Part shown: piece after piece, positions 33,126 through 40,150 of the stretch | Layout: every line of letters begins with the position of its first letter | How positions within the stretch are numbered: position 1 is the first letter of the stretch | Assembly: GCF_000336385.2 (NCBI RefSeq) | Contig: NZ_HG424467.1 | Location: 1-40,150 of the forward strand | Origin: Lysobacter antibioticus HS124 | GTDB lineage: Bacteria; Pseudomonadota; Gammaproteobacteria; Xanthomonadales; Xanthomonadaceae | Reading direction: 5' to 3' | DNA length: 40,150 nt | Translations under genes and position numbers: made by a program | Notes under the pieces: generated by a model | What the model was told of the DNA's origin: nothing | The model's database searches: none | The model's input: only the letters and a program-made list of their open reading frames with translations

Positions 33126-33155
33126 TTGATGCACAGCGCGGCAACCTGTTATAAG
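33126..33155 (+). promoter_or_regulatory. Sigma-70-like promoter
   Basis: TTGATG (33126-33131) and TATAAG (33150-33155) are separated by 18 nt. It is one of the best promoter matches in the window. The predicted start near 33162 lies inside the adjacent palindrome. The first convincing gene downstream begins only at 33724. Confidence 0.55.
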
Positions 33156-33180
33156 CATTCGTATACCGTATACTGAATGC
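33155..33180. promoter_or_regulatory. Operator-like palindrome
   Basis: GCATTC-GTATAC-C-GTATAC-T-GAATGC is a near-perfect 26-nt palindrome. It abuts the -10 box and covers the predicted transcription start, the usual place for a repressor. Repeated GTATAC half sites resemble those of GntR-type regulators; no regulator gene lies nearby. Confidence 0.55.
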
Positions 33181-33249
33181 CTTGCGGTTTCGGCAGCATC
33201 GCGTAGCGAAGAAGGTTCCGCGTACGCGCAGCAATGGCTGGAACCGGAA

Positions 33250-33359
33250 CCGCCGCTTCGGCGGCGGCGGGCAGGGGTATCGGTATGGCTTGGGGATCGC
33301 CTGACCGGATCGGGCTTCTCTCCCCCGAAAGTAGCCACTTCGGGCAGGCATCCCCAAGC
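33250..33359 (+). ncRNA. Structured RNA candidate
   Basis: A 15-bp outer stem pairs GCTTGGGGATCGCCTG (33288-33303) with CAGGCATCCCCAAGC (33345-33359), with one bulged base. Inside it, CCCGAA (33324-33329) pairs with TTCGGG (33339-33344). A separate hairpin CCGCCG / CGGCGG lies just before (about 33250-33265). A promoter about 90 nt upstream reads into it. It could be a small RNA, a leader element of the DUF885 gene or a folded mobile element. No T-run terminator follows directly. Confidence 0.4.
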
Positions 33360-33723
33360 GCTTCACAGGAGGAGGACGTCGCGGCGGACAACGTGTGTCG
33401 CCTGCCGCCCAGGCAGCTACCCACAGACAACCTGCATTGCCTTAGGACCGGCGATCCACGGGCTCCGTTTGACCAGCGGTTCATGCCCGCTCGACGCTGC
33501 CGCGTCACGAGCGGCTTCGTTGCCCGCCGAACATGAGCGACGACTAAACAGTTCCAGCGTCGATCGCACGGATTCCGCTACCTATCCTGTAGCACGCGAC
33601 AAAGGCGGCCCCGCTCCCCAAGACTCGCCCAGCCGCCTCGAGCCGTCCCTACGCCGCCGATCATCGAGCATGCAGGATCTCGACTGGCCCGAATCCTTCC
33701 ATCCCACGACAAGCGAAGCAGCC

Positions 33724-35043
33724 ATGGCACTCCGTCTCCTCGCACTCTCACTGACCTTGCTGGCCGCCTGCTCTTCCAGTCAGCGCCTGACTGCGGACCA
33801 GCCGGCAACGCTCGATGCGGCCGCCGAACAGTATGTGCGCCTGACCCTGAGCATCGGCGAGCACGAGCCCGGCTACGTCGATGCCTACTACGGACCGGCG
33901 GAATGGGCGGATGAAGCAAAATCGGTCAAGCGCCCGCTTGCCGAACTGCGCGCGGCGGTGATCGACCTCGACCGCCGATTGCACCGCATCGACACCGTGT
34001 CCCTGTCCGCGATGGAAGCCAAGCGCAAAGCCTTCCTTTCCGCGCAACTTGCCGCCGCCAGGACTCGGCTGGACATGCTGGCCGGGGCAAAACTAAGCTT
34101 CGACGACGAAGCCGAAGGCCTGTTCGCCGTCCGTCCCGAACTCAAGCCGCTGTCGGCATACGATCCGATTCTTGCGGAGATCGATGCGCGCTTGGCCGGC
34201 ACCGGCCCGCTGTGGAAGCGCTTCGACCAGCGTTCCAGCCGCACTGCAATCCCCAGCGCCCGCCTCGACGGCGTCATGCGGGCATCCATCGACGAGTGCC
34301 GACGCCGGACCGTCCGACACATCGCTCTCCCGCCCGGCGAACAATTCACGCTCGAATTCGTCACCAAGCAGTCCTGGTCCGGCTACAACTGGTACAAAGG
34401 CAACGCCACGAGCCTGATCCAGATCAACACCGATTTGCCGGTGCTGATCAGCCGTGCGGTCGACCTGGGCTGCCACGAGGGCTATCCCGGTCACCACGTG
34501 TTGAATATGCTGTTGGAGCAGCGTTTGTACAAAGGCCGGGGATGGGTCGAGTTCTCGGTGTATCCACTGTACAGCCCGCAATCCCTGCTCGCCGAAGGCT
34601 CGGCCAATTACGGAATAGAACTCGCGTTTCCCGGCGAGGACCGGCTGGCGTTCGAAGCCGGCACGCTCTACCCCTTGGCCGGGCTCGACCCCGCCACGGC
34701 CGCACAGGATTTCGAGCTGTTGCAGATGCGCAACAAGCTGTCGGGCGCGCGGCTGACGATCGCCAAAGACTACTTGGACGGCCGGATCACCCGGGACGAA
34801 GCGGTGAAGCTGACGCAGAAGTACCAACTCCTGTCGCCCGAACGCGCCGAGCAATCCATCGACTTCACCGGCAAATACCGAACCTATGTCGTCAACTACG
34901 GATGGGGACTCGAGCTGGTCAGGCGCTTCGTTTCCTCCGCCGGCGCCTCGCCCACCGACCGCTGGGCCGCGATGGAGCGGATATTGTCGGAACCGACCAT
35001 TCCCTCCGACCTGATGCAGCCGTCGACGTCCGCCACGAAGTAA
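33724..35043 (+). CDS. DUF885 family lipoprotein, putative zinc peptidase
   Basis: This 439-residue protein starts with a lipoprotein signal ending LLAAC, so Cys16 would be lipidated. The DUF885 signature CHEGYPGHHV (His251, Glu252, His257, His258) and EGSANYG (Glu291) are the putative metal and catalytic residues. The surrounding domain is mostly helical, as in the family, which is distantly related to zinc peptidases. ATG 33724 fits the signal; an upstream in-frame ATG at 33670 would bury it. A racemase gene follows after 53 nt on the same strand. Likely site: anchored in the inner or outer membrane, facing the periplasm. Substrate unknown. Confidence 0.85.
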   Translation: MALRLLALSLTLLAACSSSQRLTADQPATLDAAAEQYVRLTLSIGEHEPGYVDAYYGPAEWADEAKSVKRPLAELRAAVIDLDRRLHRIDTVSLSAMEAKRKAFLSAQLAAARTRLDMLAGAKLSFDDEAEGLFAVRPELKPLSAYDPILAEIDARLAGTGPLWKRFDQRSSRTAIPSARLDGVMRASIDECRRRTVRHIALPPGEQFTLEFVTKQSWSGYNWYKGNATSLIQINTDLPVLISRAVDLGCHEGYPGHHVLNMLLEQRLYKGRGWVEFSVYPLYSPQSLLAEGSANYGIELAFPGEDRLAFEAGTLYPLAGLDPATAAQDFELLQMRNKLSGARLTIAKDYLDGRITRDEAVKLTQKYQLLSPERAEQSIDFTGKYRTYVVNYGWGLELVRRFVSSAGASPTDRWAAMERILSEPTIPSDLMQPSTSATK

Positions 35044-35096
35044 CGGCCGCGCCGGTTGCGTCCTTCAGCCGCAGTTTCGTCGGAGACGACGCTTCC

Positions 35097-35792
35097 ATGA
35101 GAACCATCGGCTTGATCGGGGGCACCTCCTGGCATTCGACCATCGAGTACTACCGCGGCATCAACCAAGCCATCAACGATCATTTCGGCAACAACACCAA
35201 TCCGCCGCTGATCCTGCACAGCCTCGATCAACACGAGATCCATCGCCTGCAGGCCGCGGACCGCTGGGACGCGATCGCCGGCCTCCTGGCGAATGCCGCG
35301 GCGAAACTGGAGGCTTCCGGCGCGGAAGCGCTGGTGTTCTGCGCCAACACGCCGCACAAGGTCTATCCGGAGGTCGCCAGCTCGGTCCGAATACCGATCT
35401 TGCACATCGCCGATGCCGTCGGCTCCGCCGTCCGCCGCCTGAATCTGAGCGAAGTCGGGCTGATCGGAACCCGCTATACGATGGAAGACGGCTTCATCCA
35501 GCGCTGGCTGCTGGAACGCTACGGCATAAGCGTGATTACGCCCTCGTCCGACGAAGCCAGGGACCGGTTGCAACGAATCATCCAGCTCGAGCTGGCCTTG
35601 GGCGACTTCGGACAGGACACGAAACGCTATGTCATCGAGCAGATTTCGATCCTGCGGACACGAGGCGCACAAGGCATCGTACTGGGCTGCACCGAATTTC
35701 CGTTGCTCCTCGCCCAACACGAGCTCGATCTTCCCAGCTTCGATACCTTACAACTCCACGCCCGGATGGCCGTCGATTTCATCCTCAGCTGA
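35097..35792 (+). CDS. Aspartate/glutamate racemase family protein
   Basis: This 231-residue cofactor-independent racemase has the two active-site Cys: Cys82 in VFCANTPHK and Cys198 in VLGCTEFPLL. The N-terminal GLIGGTSWHST motif is typical of the YgeA/aspartate racemase group. It interconverts L- and D-aspartate, glutamate or a broader set of amino acids in the cytoplasm. ATG 35097 lies 53 nt after the DUF885 gene, with GGAG about 12 nt upstream, so the two are probably one transcript. Length matches the family. Confidence 0.9.
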   Translation: MRTIGLIGGTSWHSTIEYYRGINQAINDHFGNNTNPPLILHSLDQHEIHRLQAADRWDAIAGLLANAAAKLEASGAEALVFCANTPHKVYPEVASSVRIPILHIADAVGSAVRRLNLSEVGLIGTRYTMEDGFIQRWLLERYGISVITPSSDEARDRLQRIIQLELALGDFGQDTKRYVIEQISILRTRGAQGIVLGCTEFPLLLAQHELDLPSFDTLQLHARMAVDFILS

Positions 35793-36013
35793 GCCCATAC
35801 CGCCATCGAGGAGGCGTTCCGCCCGCGACGTTGCAGAAAGGAAACACGTTATCGGGCGCAGATCGCTCGCTTCGGAACGATCCGAGCGCGGGAAAGTCCA
35901 CCCGCGCCCATTCGTTCAACGGAGCCAATGCATCGATGTCGCCGCGAGTTCGCCAGCGACCCATTGCGAGCCACCAGGCCGAGCTATGAGCGCTCCATCG
36001 TCGTCCTCGTGCG

Positions 36014-38005
36014 TCAATTGACCGTGCACGTCAGGGTCACGGTCACGGATGCGCCAGCGGTCAAAGTGCCCAGCGCGACACCGGCTTCCAGCCCGGCAAG
36101 GGAAATAGGCGACGCCGGACAGCCCGCGCCGCTGCAAGTGGGGGGCGTGGTGCAGGTCAGGCCGACCCGACCGGCCGGATCTTGCACCACGGCACCGGTC
36201 ACCGAACTGGAACCGTTGTTGGTCACGACTATGGCGTAGGTCGTGGTGGCGCCGCGAGCGAGACTGTCGGCAGGCTGGTCGCTGGGACCGACGCCCGGCG
36301 TGTTGGTCTTGGTGATCAGAAGATCCGCCGTAGCCGGGCCGCTGAACTCCGAAGTCGATCCGATCGAGGTCGTCGCGGTCGCGACGCAACCCGCGTTCTG
36401 GCACCTCGTAGCGGTCATCCTCAAGCTTGCAGGAGCAGCCCCGGAGACCGTGCAACTGCTAGGTGCGGTCGCGCTTACCCCCGTGACCACGCAAAAGCCT
36501 AGCCAGACCTGACCCTCGCCGAACCCTGTGGGGTCCAGGCCTGCGGGGTTGTTGTAAAAATCGATCCGATAGCCGTTGGCATTGGCCGCGGCATCCAAAG
36601 TGAAATTCACCGTGGTTCCGCTGATCCCCGACAGCACGGGAAAGTTCTGCAGCTCATTGGGGCCGGTGTCGCCATCGCCGGCATCGTTGAGCGTTACTCC
36701 GTCGTTGGACAGATCGATGCCCAAACCGCCGTTGCCCGAAATGTTGGTATTGGCATAGACGGCATTGCCGGTGGCCGTAGCGCCCGTTATCCGAACGCCG
36801 TCGCCGGTGTTCCCCGTTATCGTATTGCCCGTTATCGTATTCTGACCGATGACCGTGTTGGCGTTGCCGGTCAATGCGATGCCCGCCCCGCCGTTGTTGG
36901 TCAGAATATTTCCTTGCACCAGGTTGTCGTTGATCTGGGTCGCCCCGACGACTCCAGCCCCTTCGAAAGCGATGCCTGAACCGATGTTTCCGTTGATCGT
37001 ATTGTTGGTCAGCGTATTGCCATCGGTATTGCTGCCGACGCCGCCGAACTGGGGTACCAAACGGATGCCGGCGAAGTTCGTTCCGGTAATGTTGTTGGAA
37101 TCCACCAGCACGTTCGTGGCGCTTGCGACGCCGACGCCGTAATTCGTCCCGCTTATGGTATTGCCGGTAACCGTAGCGTTGTAGCCCGCGATCGCCGGGT
37201 TGTTGAAGATGCTGATGCCATAGAAACCGTTGGTGATGGTGTTGTTGGTCACCGTGCAGTTGTCGCTGTTGAAACAGCGGATGGCGTCCGCGCCGCCAAC
37301 GACGCCGGTGAACGTATTGCCGCTGATGACCATGTTGCTTACGCCGCTTACCGCCACGGCAGGCTGACCGAAATTGGTGATGCCGATATTCAGCAACTGA
37401 CTGTTCGTGGCCGTCGATAGGAACGAGAGGGCCGAAAAATTTCCGCCGCCGCCATTCAGCGTGATGTCGCCGCCGCCGTTTATCACTACCGTATCGCTGA
37501 TCGCCGGAAGCGCGGCTACCAAGTTGATGGTGCCCGCGCCGCTGAACACGATCGTGTCGTCGACGATCGCCGTCAGATCCGCTGCGGCCAGCGCCGCGCG
37601 CAATGTCGTACAACTGAAGTTCGGGGCGATACCGGTACAAACCGGGGGAGTCAATGTATCCGTTAGGCCGGTGACGGTGTAAGTCGCGCCGACCGCCGCC
37701 CCGGACATGAAGATTAGACAGAAGGCCGCGTATCGCCATCGACGTAACGGTGCGCGCGACCCATTATTGCGCCGTCGATCTTCTACCGCCGGCTCCTTCG
37801 CACCGTCCGTCGGCGGTCGATGCAAAGCGGAAGCCCGAACGCTCGCGTCGCGAGGACATCGCAGCGCACGCACCGGCCGATAGCCCCTCCCCCCGCGGCA
37901 CGCATCGCGAAATAGCCGAAATATCGGAACGACGGAAATAGTGCCCATCGACGCCCCCATGAGTCGAAGACCGTGACTGTTTCCCGCTTCCTTTCGATCA
38001 TCCAT
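36014..38005 (-). CDS. Secreted beta-helix protein with DUF11 domain
   Basis: The frame encodes 663 residues. A hydrophobic segment (about 91-107, ending AAVGA) looks like a signal peptide, yet about 90 basic residues precede it from ATG 38005. The true start may be inside; TTG at 37825-37823 is one candidate. After the signal, a right-handed parallel beta helix extends from about 125 to 430, with repeated N-x-I-x-G-N coils. A beta domain follows, then one DUF11 module (about 560-663: TADLLITKTNTPGVGPSDQP-type start). It ends right after this module, without an anchor, beta-barrel or sorting signal. Related proteins often have several DUF11 units. Probably an extracellular or surface adhesin-like protein; binding partner unknown. 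Confidence 0.75.
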   Translation of the reverse strand: MDDRKEAGNSHGLRLMGASMGTISVVPIFRLFRDACRGGRGYRPVRALRCPRDASVRASALHRPPTDGAKEPAVEDRRRNNGSRAPLRRWRYAAFCLIFMSGAAVGATYTVTGLTDTLTPPVCTGIAPNFSCTTLRAALAAADLTAIVDDTIVFSGAGTINLVAALPAISDTVVINGGGDITLNGGGGNFSALSFLSTATNSQLLNIGITNFGQPAVAVSGVSNMVISGNTFTGVVGGADAIRCFNSDNCTVTNNTITNGFYGISIFNNPAIAGYNATVTGNTISGTNYGVGVASATNVLVDSNNITGTNFAGIRLVPQFGGVGSNTDGNTLTNNTINGNIGSGIAFEGAGVVGATQINDNLVQGNILTNNGGAGIALTGNANTVIGQNTITGNTITGNTGDGVRITGATATGNAVYANTNISGNGGLGIDLSNDGVTLNDAGDGDTGPNELQNFPVLSGISGTTVNFTLDAAANANGYRIDFYNNPAGLDPTGFGEGQVWLGFCVVTGVSATAPSSCTVSGAAPASLRMTATRCQNAGCVATATTSIGSTSEFSGPATADLLITKTNTPGVGPSDQPADSLARGATTTYAIVVTNNGSSSVTGAVVQDPAGRVGLTCTTPPTCSGAGCPASPISLAGLEAGVALGTLTAGASVTVTLTCTVN
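36813..36842 (-). repeat. 15-bp tandem duplication in the beta helix
   Basis: CCCGTTATCGTATTG occurs twice in direct tandem (one mismatch at the last base). On the coding strand it duplicates an N-T-I-T-G unit of the helix. It keeps the frame. Confidence 0.75.
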
Positions 38006-38112
38006 TAATGCCTATCGACATAGCAATAGGTTTGACTGTTGAATTTACGTCGCGAAAGTCAAGCAAAAATCGTGCCAAGTACTCGGAGCGACGAAGCTCG
38101 GCGGATGACCCA

Positions 38113-40008
38113 TCACCTCGGCGCATAAATTTGCGACAAGCGATCCGGACGCCCTTGGATTCGCTCGAGCTTGGGATACCTGTGGCCTCCGCGGTAGTCG
38201 ATGCGGACCGATTTGATTGCATCGCCATCCTTGATCAGCAAGTCGATCCCCCGCCCCGCCTCTTTCGCAGCCGACACCGCATCCTTGAGCCGCTCGCCAC
38301 TGCTAGCGTAGCCGTCGATCGCGATCACCGTGTTCCCGGGCGCGATGCCAGCTTCGAAGGCCGGCCCGTCCCAGCGCACGCTGGCCACCACGGAATCGGC
38401 CTTGGACATACTCATCCCCAGCGAGTAGGTCAGATCCACGGTCTTCGTCTTTTCTTCGGAGAACTTCTCGAAGTCGCCCGGAACCTCGCCGTACACCAGC
38501 GTCCAACCGCTCGCAGCCAGACCGTCCAGAGGCGGCGCATGAGCGCCGAGGCGGTCGCGCAGATAACCGGCCCAGTCGAACTCGACGATTCCGTCGAGCG
38601 CCGACACCACTTGTTCGAAATCGTAGGCTTTGACCCGATACTCTCCGTTCCCGCCGCCGAAAAACGCTCGGGCGAAGTCGTCCAGAGAATGCCGTTCGGC
38701 GCTGAGTTCGCGCAACTTGGCGTCGACCGCCAGCCAGACCAGTTGCGCGCCGGCATAGTAGTCCTCGGCGAGCTGGTAGCTGGTGTACGACTTCGGCCTG
38801 CGTTGGGCGATGACCGGGTCGTAGACGGTGTCCTGCAACGTGCGCCAGGCCAGACCGGGCCGATCTTCGCTATAGCGCGCCGCGGTCTGCGCCAAGGCCT
38901 CGCGGGCGAACTCCGGCCGCCATAAGCCGGAGCGCGCGGCCAGGACCTGTCCCCAATACTTGGTCTGACCTTCGTAAACCCACAGCAGATCGCCGCTAAG
39001 CGGCGAGTTGACGTCGGACGACACGATGCCGGCCGGACGCCGGTACTTGCCGTTCCAGGCATGAACCAGCTCATGCGCCAGCAGGTCGTGCCTCAGCACG
39101 CCGGGGCCATCCCAGGAAGTGAAATAGTCGACGTCCAAACCGTTTTCGCTAGAGCGTTGATGCTCCAGGCCTATGCCCCCCATTTGCCCAGACAATGAGA
39201 ACAGGAAATCGTAGCGGTCGAACGGATGCGATCCGAACAACTTGTACGCCTGGCTCAGCAATTCGCGATGGAACCGGATCTGCTCGGGCGTAGCCTCCAG
39301 GTACTTTGCGGCGTCGGCAAAAACGTTGAGCCGCACCGGCGTCTGCGCCCCCGGGCTCAGATCGAACTGCCTGTAGTGACGTCCGGCGAATACCGGCGAA
39401 TCCAGCAAGGTATCCAACGACACCGGGCGATAATTCAGGTACCCGCCCTGGTGCGATCCGACCTCCAGCGCCGAGGCCGACTGCCAACCGCTCGGCAACT
39501 TCAACCCCGCGGCGACCTCGACGTCGCGCACGTCGCTCCCGGCCGGATACAGCACGACTTGGTTCCACTGCACGTTGAGCATGTCCGGCGTCATGACCAC
39601 TCTCCCCTGGGTACCGCCGGTGGGGGTCAGCATGTCGAAGCGCAGCTCCAGCTCGGCCACACCGTCGGGCACGACCAATCTGAAGGCGTAGACATTCAGC
39701 GCATCGCGATGCCAGGCGATGGGCCGACCGTTGCCGAGGATGCGCAGACCGGCGAACTTGTCGATCGGACCAACCGGCGAGTGATGCCCCTGAATCCATT
39801 GCGGAAACAACAACGTCAGCGCGCCCGGCCGCACCGGGACACGCTGACGCACGCGCAGGACCCGCCGCGCCACATCGGTGGCGTCGACTTCCAGCCGAAG
39901 CATGCCCGGCGGTCGCGCCTGGCCGGGCGAGACCGCCTGAGCATCCGGCGACGACAGCGAAACGGCGATCAACAGCGCCGGAGCGAGAATGCGAACGGCA
40001 AGGGTCAT
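38113..40008 (-). CDS. M61-family metallopeptidase with PDZ domain
   Basis: This 631-residue secreted or periplasmic zinc aminopeptidase has a signal peptide (hydrophobic about 8-19, cleavage near DAQA) and an N-terminal beta domain to about 220. A thermolysin-like catalytic domain carries HELVH (His312, Glu313, His316), GIGLEHQRSS (278-287) and the probable third ligand in VYEGQTKYWG. A C-terminal PDZ domain (about 520-600) has a SLGMSM carboxylate loop and PGNTVIAIDG. M61 enzymes are glycyl aminopeptidases, and this length and domain order are typical. ATG 40008 has GGAGAAG just upstream. It starts 19 nt after the stop of the next gene upstream, so the two may form an operon. Confidence 0.92.
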   Translation of the reverse strand: MTLAVRILAPALLIAVSLSSPDAQAVSPGQARPPGMLRLEVDATDVARRVLRVRQRVPVRPGALTLLFPQWIQGHHSPVGPIDKFAGLRILGNGRPIAWHRDALNVYAFRLVVPDGVAELELRFDMLTPTGGTQGRVVMTPDMLNVQWNQVVLYPAGSDVRDVEVAAGLKLPSGWQSASALEVGSHQGGYLNYRPVSLDTLLDSPVFAGRHYRQFDLSPGAQTPVRLNVFADAAKYLEATPEQIRFHRELLSQAYKLFGSHPFDRYDFLFSLSGQMGGIGLEHQRSSENGLDVDYFTSWDGPGVLRHDLLAHELVHAWNGKYRRPAGIVSSDVNSPLSGDLLWVYEGQTKYWGQVLAARSGLWRPEFAREALAQTAARYSEDRPGLAWRTLQDTVYDPVIAQRRPKSYTSYQLAEDYYAGAQLVWLAVDAKLRELSAERHSLDDFARAFFGGGNGEYRVKAYDFEQVVSALDGIVEFDWAGYLRDRLGAHAPPLDGLAASGWTLVYGEVPGDFEKFSEEKTKTVDLTYSLGMSMSKADSVVASVRWDGPAFEAGIAPGNTVIAIDGYASSGERLKDAVSAAKEAGRGIDLLIKDGDAIKSVRIDYRGGHRYPKLERIQGRPDRLSQIYAPR

Positions 40009-40027
40009 GGTCTTCTCCGACGATGGC

Positions 40028-40150
40028 TTACAGCGCCATACCCTTCAGCGCCGGATGGATCAGCTTGCCGCCCTCGACGTTGATGCCGCGCACCAAGGCC
40101 GGGTTGTTGCGCCACTCGTTGCCGGCCGCCAGCTTGTTGACCCACGGCAG
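40028..40150 (-). CDS. C-terminal 40 residues of a probable alanine dehydrogenase (cut by window edge)
   Basis: The frame is open to the window edge and ends in TAA at 40030-40028. The last 40 residues include LPWVNKLAAG, NPALVRGINV and GGKLIHPAL. Their spacing resembles the C-terminus of alanine dehydrogenases (LPYVLKLA, PAL..GLNV..GKVT). Only a short tail is visible, so the assignment is tentative. The M61 peptidase gene follows 19 nt later on the same strand. Coupling alanine oxidation with peptide breakdown would be reasonable but is inference. Confidence 0.5.
   Translation of the reverse strand: MPWVNKLAAGNEWRNNPALVRGINVEGGKLIHPALKGMAL

Larger units (their letters stand above)
32814..33723. 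other. 910-nt non-coding interval with regulatory structure
   Basis: Open frames here are short, overlap on both strands and match nothing I know. The interval contains a promoter (33126-33155), a 26-nt operator-like palindrome (33155-33180), a small GC hairpin (about 33250-33265) and a long nested hairpin (33288-33359). Just after the upstream gene, GGCCGG / CCGGCC (about 32839-32862) forms a weak hairpin that may end the protease transcript. Confidence 0.6.

Noticed and set aside
33149-33508. Minus-strand 119-codon frame in the 910-nt gap
   Set aside because: It spans the hairpins and the operator-like palindrome and shows no domain. Its sequence is better explained by RNA or DNA structure.
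38032-38065. TTGACT...AGTCAA inverted repeat upstream of the beta-helix gene
   Set aside because: The arms are only 6-7 bp with an 18-nt spacer, and no matching -10 is placed well. This is too weak to report as an operator.
1-40150. tRNA, rRNA and replication origin signals
   Set aside because: I saw no cloverleaf with the usual T-loop sequence, no rRNA-like sequence and no cluster of DnaA boxes.

Overview
The window is very GC-rich, uses GTG and TTG starts freely, carries GTAG-type extragenic palindromes, and has proteins that most resemble those of the Xanthomonadaceae, in particular Lysobacter. Several secreted or surface peptidases, TACAAT/TATACT-like -10 boxes and an rmlBACD operon agree with that. 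This assignment rests on recognition of protein families and gene order, not on a search.

Left part (0.3-10.4 kb). On the minus strand lies a three-gene unit: an OleA/KASIII-like condensing enzyme, an OleD-like NAD-dependent epimerase/reductase and a metallo-beta-lactamase-fold hydrolase. Divergently, the plus strand carries a PAP2 phosphatase and a small membrane protein. These are followed by a conserved RNA/ribosome and envelope block: ybeZ/phoH-like, ybeY, an orphan GspH/FimT pseudopilin, corC, an Lnb-domain (former DUF4105) membrane protein where lnt usually sits, and corA.

Middle part (10.4-23.4 kb). This is a nutrient and peptide block: a CstA/BtsT pyruvate or peptide transporter with its YbdD partner, a DUF819 membrane protein, two S9 serine peptidases, an OPT-family transporter and a POT-family proton/peptide transporter. 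Together they would take up and degrade peptides. Strong intrinsic terminators and REP elements separate the units.

Sugar and accessory part (23.5-40.15 kb). The rmlBACD operon makes dTDP-L-rhamnose. Upstream of it is a secreted glycosidase-like protein. Then comes an IS1595-type transposase pseudogene and an accessory stretch. That stretch holds a secreted metzincin protease with four tandem beta repeats, followed directly by a membrane-anchored protein resembling a detached protease propeptide. Next are a 0.9 kb non-coding interval with a promoter, an operator-like palindrome and a long nested hairpin, then a DUF885 lipoprotein peptidase paired with an Asp/Glu racemase, and a secreted beta-helix/DUF11 protein. 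The window closes with an M61 PDZ peptidase and the 3' end of a probable alanine dehydrogenase.

The most interesting candidates are the protease/trans-propeptide pair, the Lnb-like protein in the lnt position, the three-gene ole-like unit lacking oleB and oleC, and the structured RNA candidate at 33.25-33.36 kb.
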